This document shows positions 61,840-64,000 of a DNA stretch of 64,000 nt, in pieces. How positions within the stretch are numbered: position 1 is the stretch's first letter; each line of letters opens with the position of its first letter. The position numbers and the translations under genes were made by a program. Under the pieces are notes generated by a model, which saw only the letters and a list, made by a program, of their open reading frames with translations, was not told where the DNA came from and ran no database searches. Source of the stretch: Arenicola marina (taxonomy: Eukaryota > Annelida > Polychaeta > Arenicolidae); assembly GCA_964019135.1 (NCBI GenBank), contig OZ025249.1:17013088-17077087 (forward strand), given 5' to 3'.

Positions 61840-64000
61840 CAGCCCCCCTCCTGCAACGGCCAGCAGACAGGCCCCGAGGACCATGCAGGTCTCTGCTGCT
61901 GAGGAAGTATCATTCGTCGGTATTGCTCGGAGAAATATCATTGTCTGCTTCACGTCCTCTGTGGCATAGATTCGTGGCAGGGCACTATGCAGCCACATGT
62001 GCTGCCACCGACATACCACAGCCTACTGGATAGTGTCACGTACCAGCGTTGGTGCCTATGTCGACATAATTAAGTTATTTGTATGCTTCAAGTGTTGTAA
62101 GTGGGCAGGCAGAGAGTGAGCTACAGCGTGTTCATGGCGAACACCAAACGCATAAGGCCAAAGGTAATTATTTCTTATGTGTTCCGAGGCTATTTCGCTT
62201 TTTTTTCTTTTTCTTTTACCGGTCGTGGGCCGAGATATCGATAACATGTACTCAAGCCTGCGGGGGGCAGGCTACTATCCAACCAGCAGTCTGGCCACTA
62301 AATGAGATTCGCGATGCGGAAACTCCTGTAGTTTCGAACAAGTAATTCAGAACATGCTTGAACGAAGGAAAAATGTGGGAGAAGGAACGTTTTAAAGCCA
62401 TTCACAAGCAACATTGTAAAACTCTTCACATAAGTGAACAATTAACTCAGTCCCAGTTAGGGTCGATAAATGATAAATCATGTAGGCCTACCCCAAGCTC
62501 GCCGAAGCGCTCAATGACAGTGTCATCAGTCGGATTCCACAAGGGACAGTTTTCGGACCCTTATTCTTCGCATAAAACAAAATTATATTTCGTCGAACCT
62601 CGACCTCTTTCTAATAAATGAGACGCCGGGAACAACGGTAGTATAGTAATAGTAGTAAGACCTTATTTGCATTTGAGGCCTATACGTACAAAAGGTACAA
62701 ATAGGTATAAGCTATAGGGACAAAAAGAACACATACATACAATTTATTTTAATCAGTCAGCTTGTGCTGGCATCACCGCTTATGTACATACAACAATTTG
62801 ACGAAAGAAATGGTGAGATTATTGAAGATATGTCAGTTCAGTCATGTGTACGGGGCTACAGTTTAATCGAACGATCGAAATTATTCGCAAAGGGGATTTT
62901 TTTTTTTGTATATGAACTTAAGATCGGAAATATAAAGCAAGGGATACAGCGGTACCAGCGTGTTTCGAATGCAGCCCCTAGCGAGTACATGTTCCAAACT
63001 GTCGCACCCTCTAGCGATTAAACAGTGTAATAGAGATAAACAGTATTCATCCTCGGCAAAAGTAGTTCCTCTTGCGAACAATTCCGACATCTTCGGTCAA
63101 AGATAAAGTACCTTGTTACTGATCTATTTCGATATAATTAATCGATTTACAGTATAACACACCTGCACTATATTTTATCTAAACAGTATTTCAGTGGTTA
63201 CCTATCAAACTACTTCGCGTGCTACACAGTGATTGGGTCGTAACATGGCCGCTTCTCTGTTGCATATCGAAAGGGGTATTGCTATCAGAATTGGTCATTT
63301 CCTTATTCACTTATGATTTGATTGGATACGAGAAGGTAAGAATTAGACATTAATAGATAATGAGCATCATCCTGAGGAAATCAGAGATATTGCGCGCTCT
63401 TTCAAAGGGAACGGCGAGGTTGTTTTTAATCTTCCTTGACCGGTCGAAACTACGAATTTCCTGAAAACTGGCACACTGCAATCCACGCGTTTTGTTGACA
63501 GCGAGGATACGCTTTGTGGGCGTAACACATGATCAAGAAGATATTCGATAGTGTGTTTGTCAGTTGGTTTCGCTATGGTTAGTTAAAAAAAACACAGCTA
63601 TACGAGGAGAAATAAGCTCGTTCAGACAGAACATTGTTGTGTTTCCACTTGGTCGCCATGTTGCGCGTCACAGCGTGTGATCCCCGGATGGCTGATCCTC
63701 TCGGCAAGCTCGTGTTAACTGGCGAATGCCAGACGTGCGACCTTGTTTCTCGTTTATGATGATGCGTTATCTGTTGTTTGCCATCATGTCCTTCGAAAAG
63801 GCCGTGTTCGAATGCTATGGTTTAGCAGAATATTCGACCGTATTTGTTGAAACAGAAGCGTTTGCGGTACCTGGCTGAATGCACGTAGGCCGTGCATGAT
63901 GAGGACACGCACACAGGCCTAGCGCCTTGCCCTATTTGCCAGTGCCAGAGACGAATTTTTATTGGTTTAGACGGGAATACAACCAATGAATTATTGTCAG
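61840..64000. other. Right-edge region with no complete gene recognised
   Basis: It contains a SINE tail-like segment (62130-62245), a small reverse-transcriptase relic (62531-62572) and CpG-containing sequence near 63640-63760. There is a short ATG frame at 63658 (33 codons, no motif). The edge could hold the promoter of a gene outside the window, but nothing here proves it. Confidence 0.4.
62531..62572 (+). pseudogene. Relic of a non-LTR retrotransposon reverse transcriptase
   Basis: One frame reads RIPQGTVFGPLFFA followed by a stop. The PQG-x-x-x-GPLLF pattern is the conserved RT block 4 of LINE-type elements. The flanks carry stops in all frames, so only a short fossil is visible. Confidence 0.5.

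Overview
The window is eukaryotic: spliced genes with GT-AG introns, a Ty3/gypsy retrotransposon, tRNA-derived SINE-like repeats, foldback elements and very abundant minisatellites. Orthologues of five conserved nuclear genes show a metazoan. Minisatellites that repeat exon-intron boundaries are, as far as I recall, described in amphioxus (the 'mirage' minisatellites of the Adh locus), so a cephalochordate is my best guess. Another marine invertebrate is not excluded, because I could run no search.

Layout. 1-4930 (-): 5' part of a broken Ty3/gypsy element (LTR, gag, protease, RT, RNase H, start of integrase) that runs off the left edge. 5008-6182: a recent ~277 bp duplication of the VPS72 5' region with a 36-bp minisatellite between the copies. 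6164-12264 (+): VPS72/YL1, six coding exons, 346 aa, with a ~2 kb 39-bp minisatellite repeating the exon 4 splice donor. 12957-14103 (-): a Rieske-domain protein (RFESD-like), four coding exons, 159 aa, convergent with VPS72. 15874-20687 (+): DPH5, eight exons, 285 aa, divergent from RFESD. 22.7-23.9 kb: two minisatellites. 23924-42732 (-), possibly starting at 45975: a large SNF2-family gene coding FHA, a Lys-rich disordered segment, SNF2 N-lobe, RING and helicase C-lobe; 20 exons with consistent phases, at least 1608 aa. Its introns hold five minisatellite arrays, one about 6 kb long. 46-57 kb: no gene recognised; foldbacks, a 184-bp tandem duplication and low-complexity tracts. 57622-59205 (-): PET100, four exons, 78 aa, with a pogo/Tigger-like fragment in intron 2. 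61.1-61.84 kb: a long-arm foldback element with a 9-bp target duplication. The rest is unrecognised intergenic DNA.

The genes are not one pathway: VPS72 (H2A.Z deposition) and the FHA-SNF2-RING protein (chromatin/DNA-damage type) are nuclear, DPH5 makes diphthamide on eEF2, PET100 is a mitochondrial cytochrome-oxidase assembly factor, and RFESD is a Rieske-type protein of unknown function. The most unusual feature is how often minisatellites duplicate functional splice sites. Very long open frames inside the arrays (for example 1909 codons) are by-products of repeat units divisible by three, not genes.
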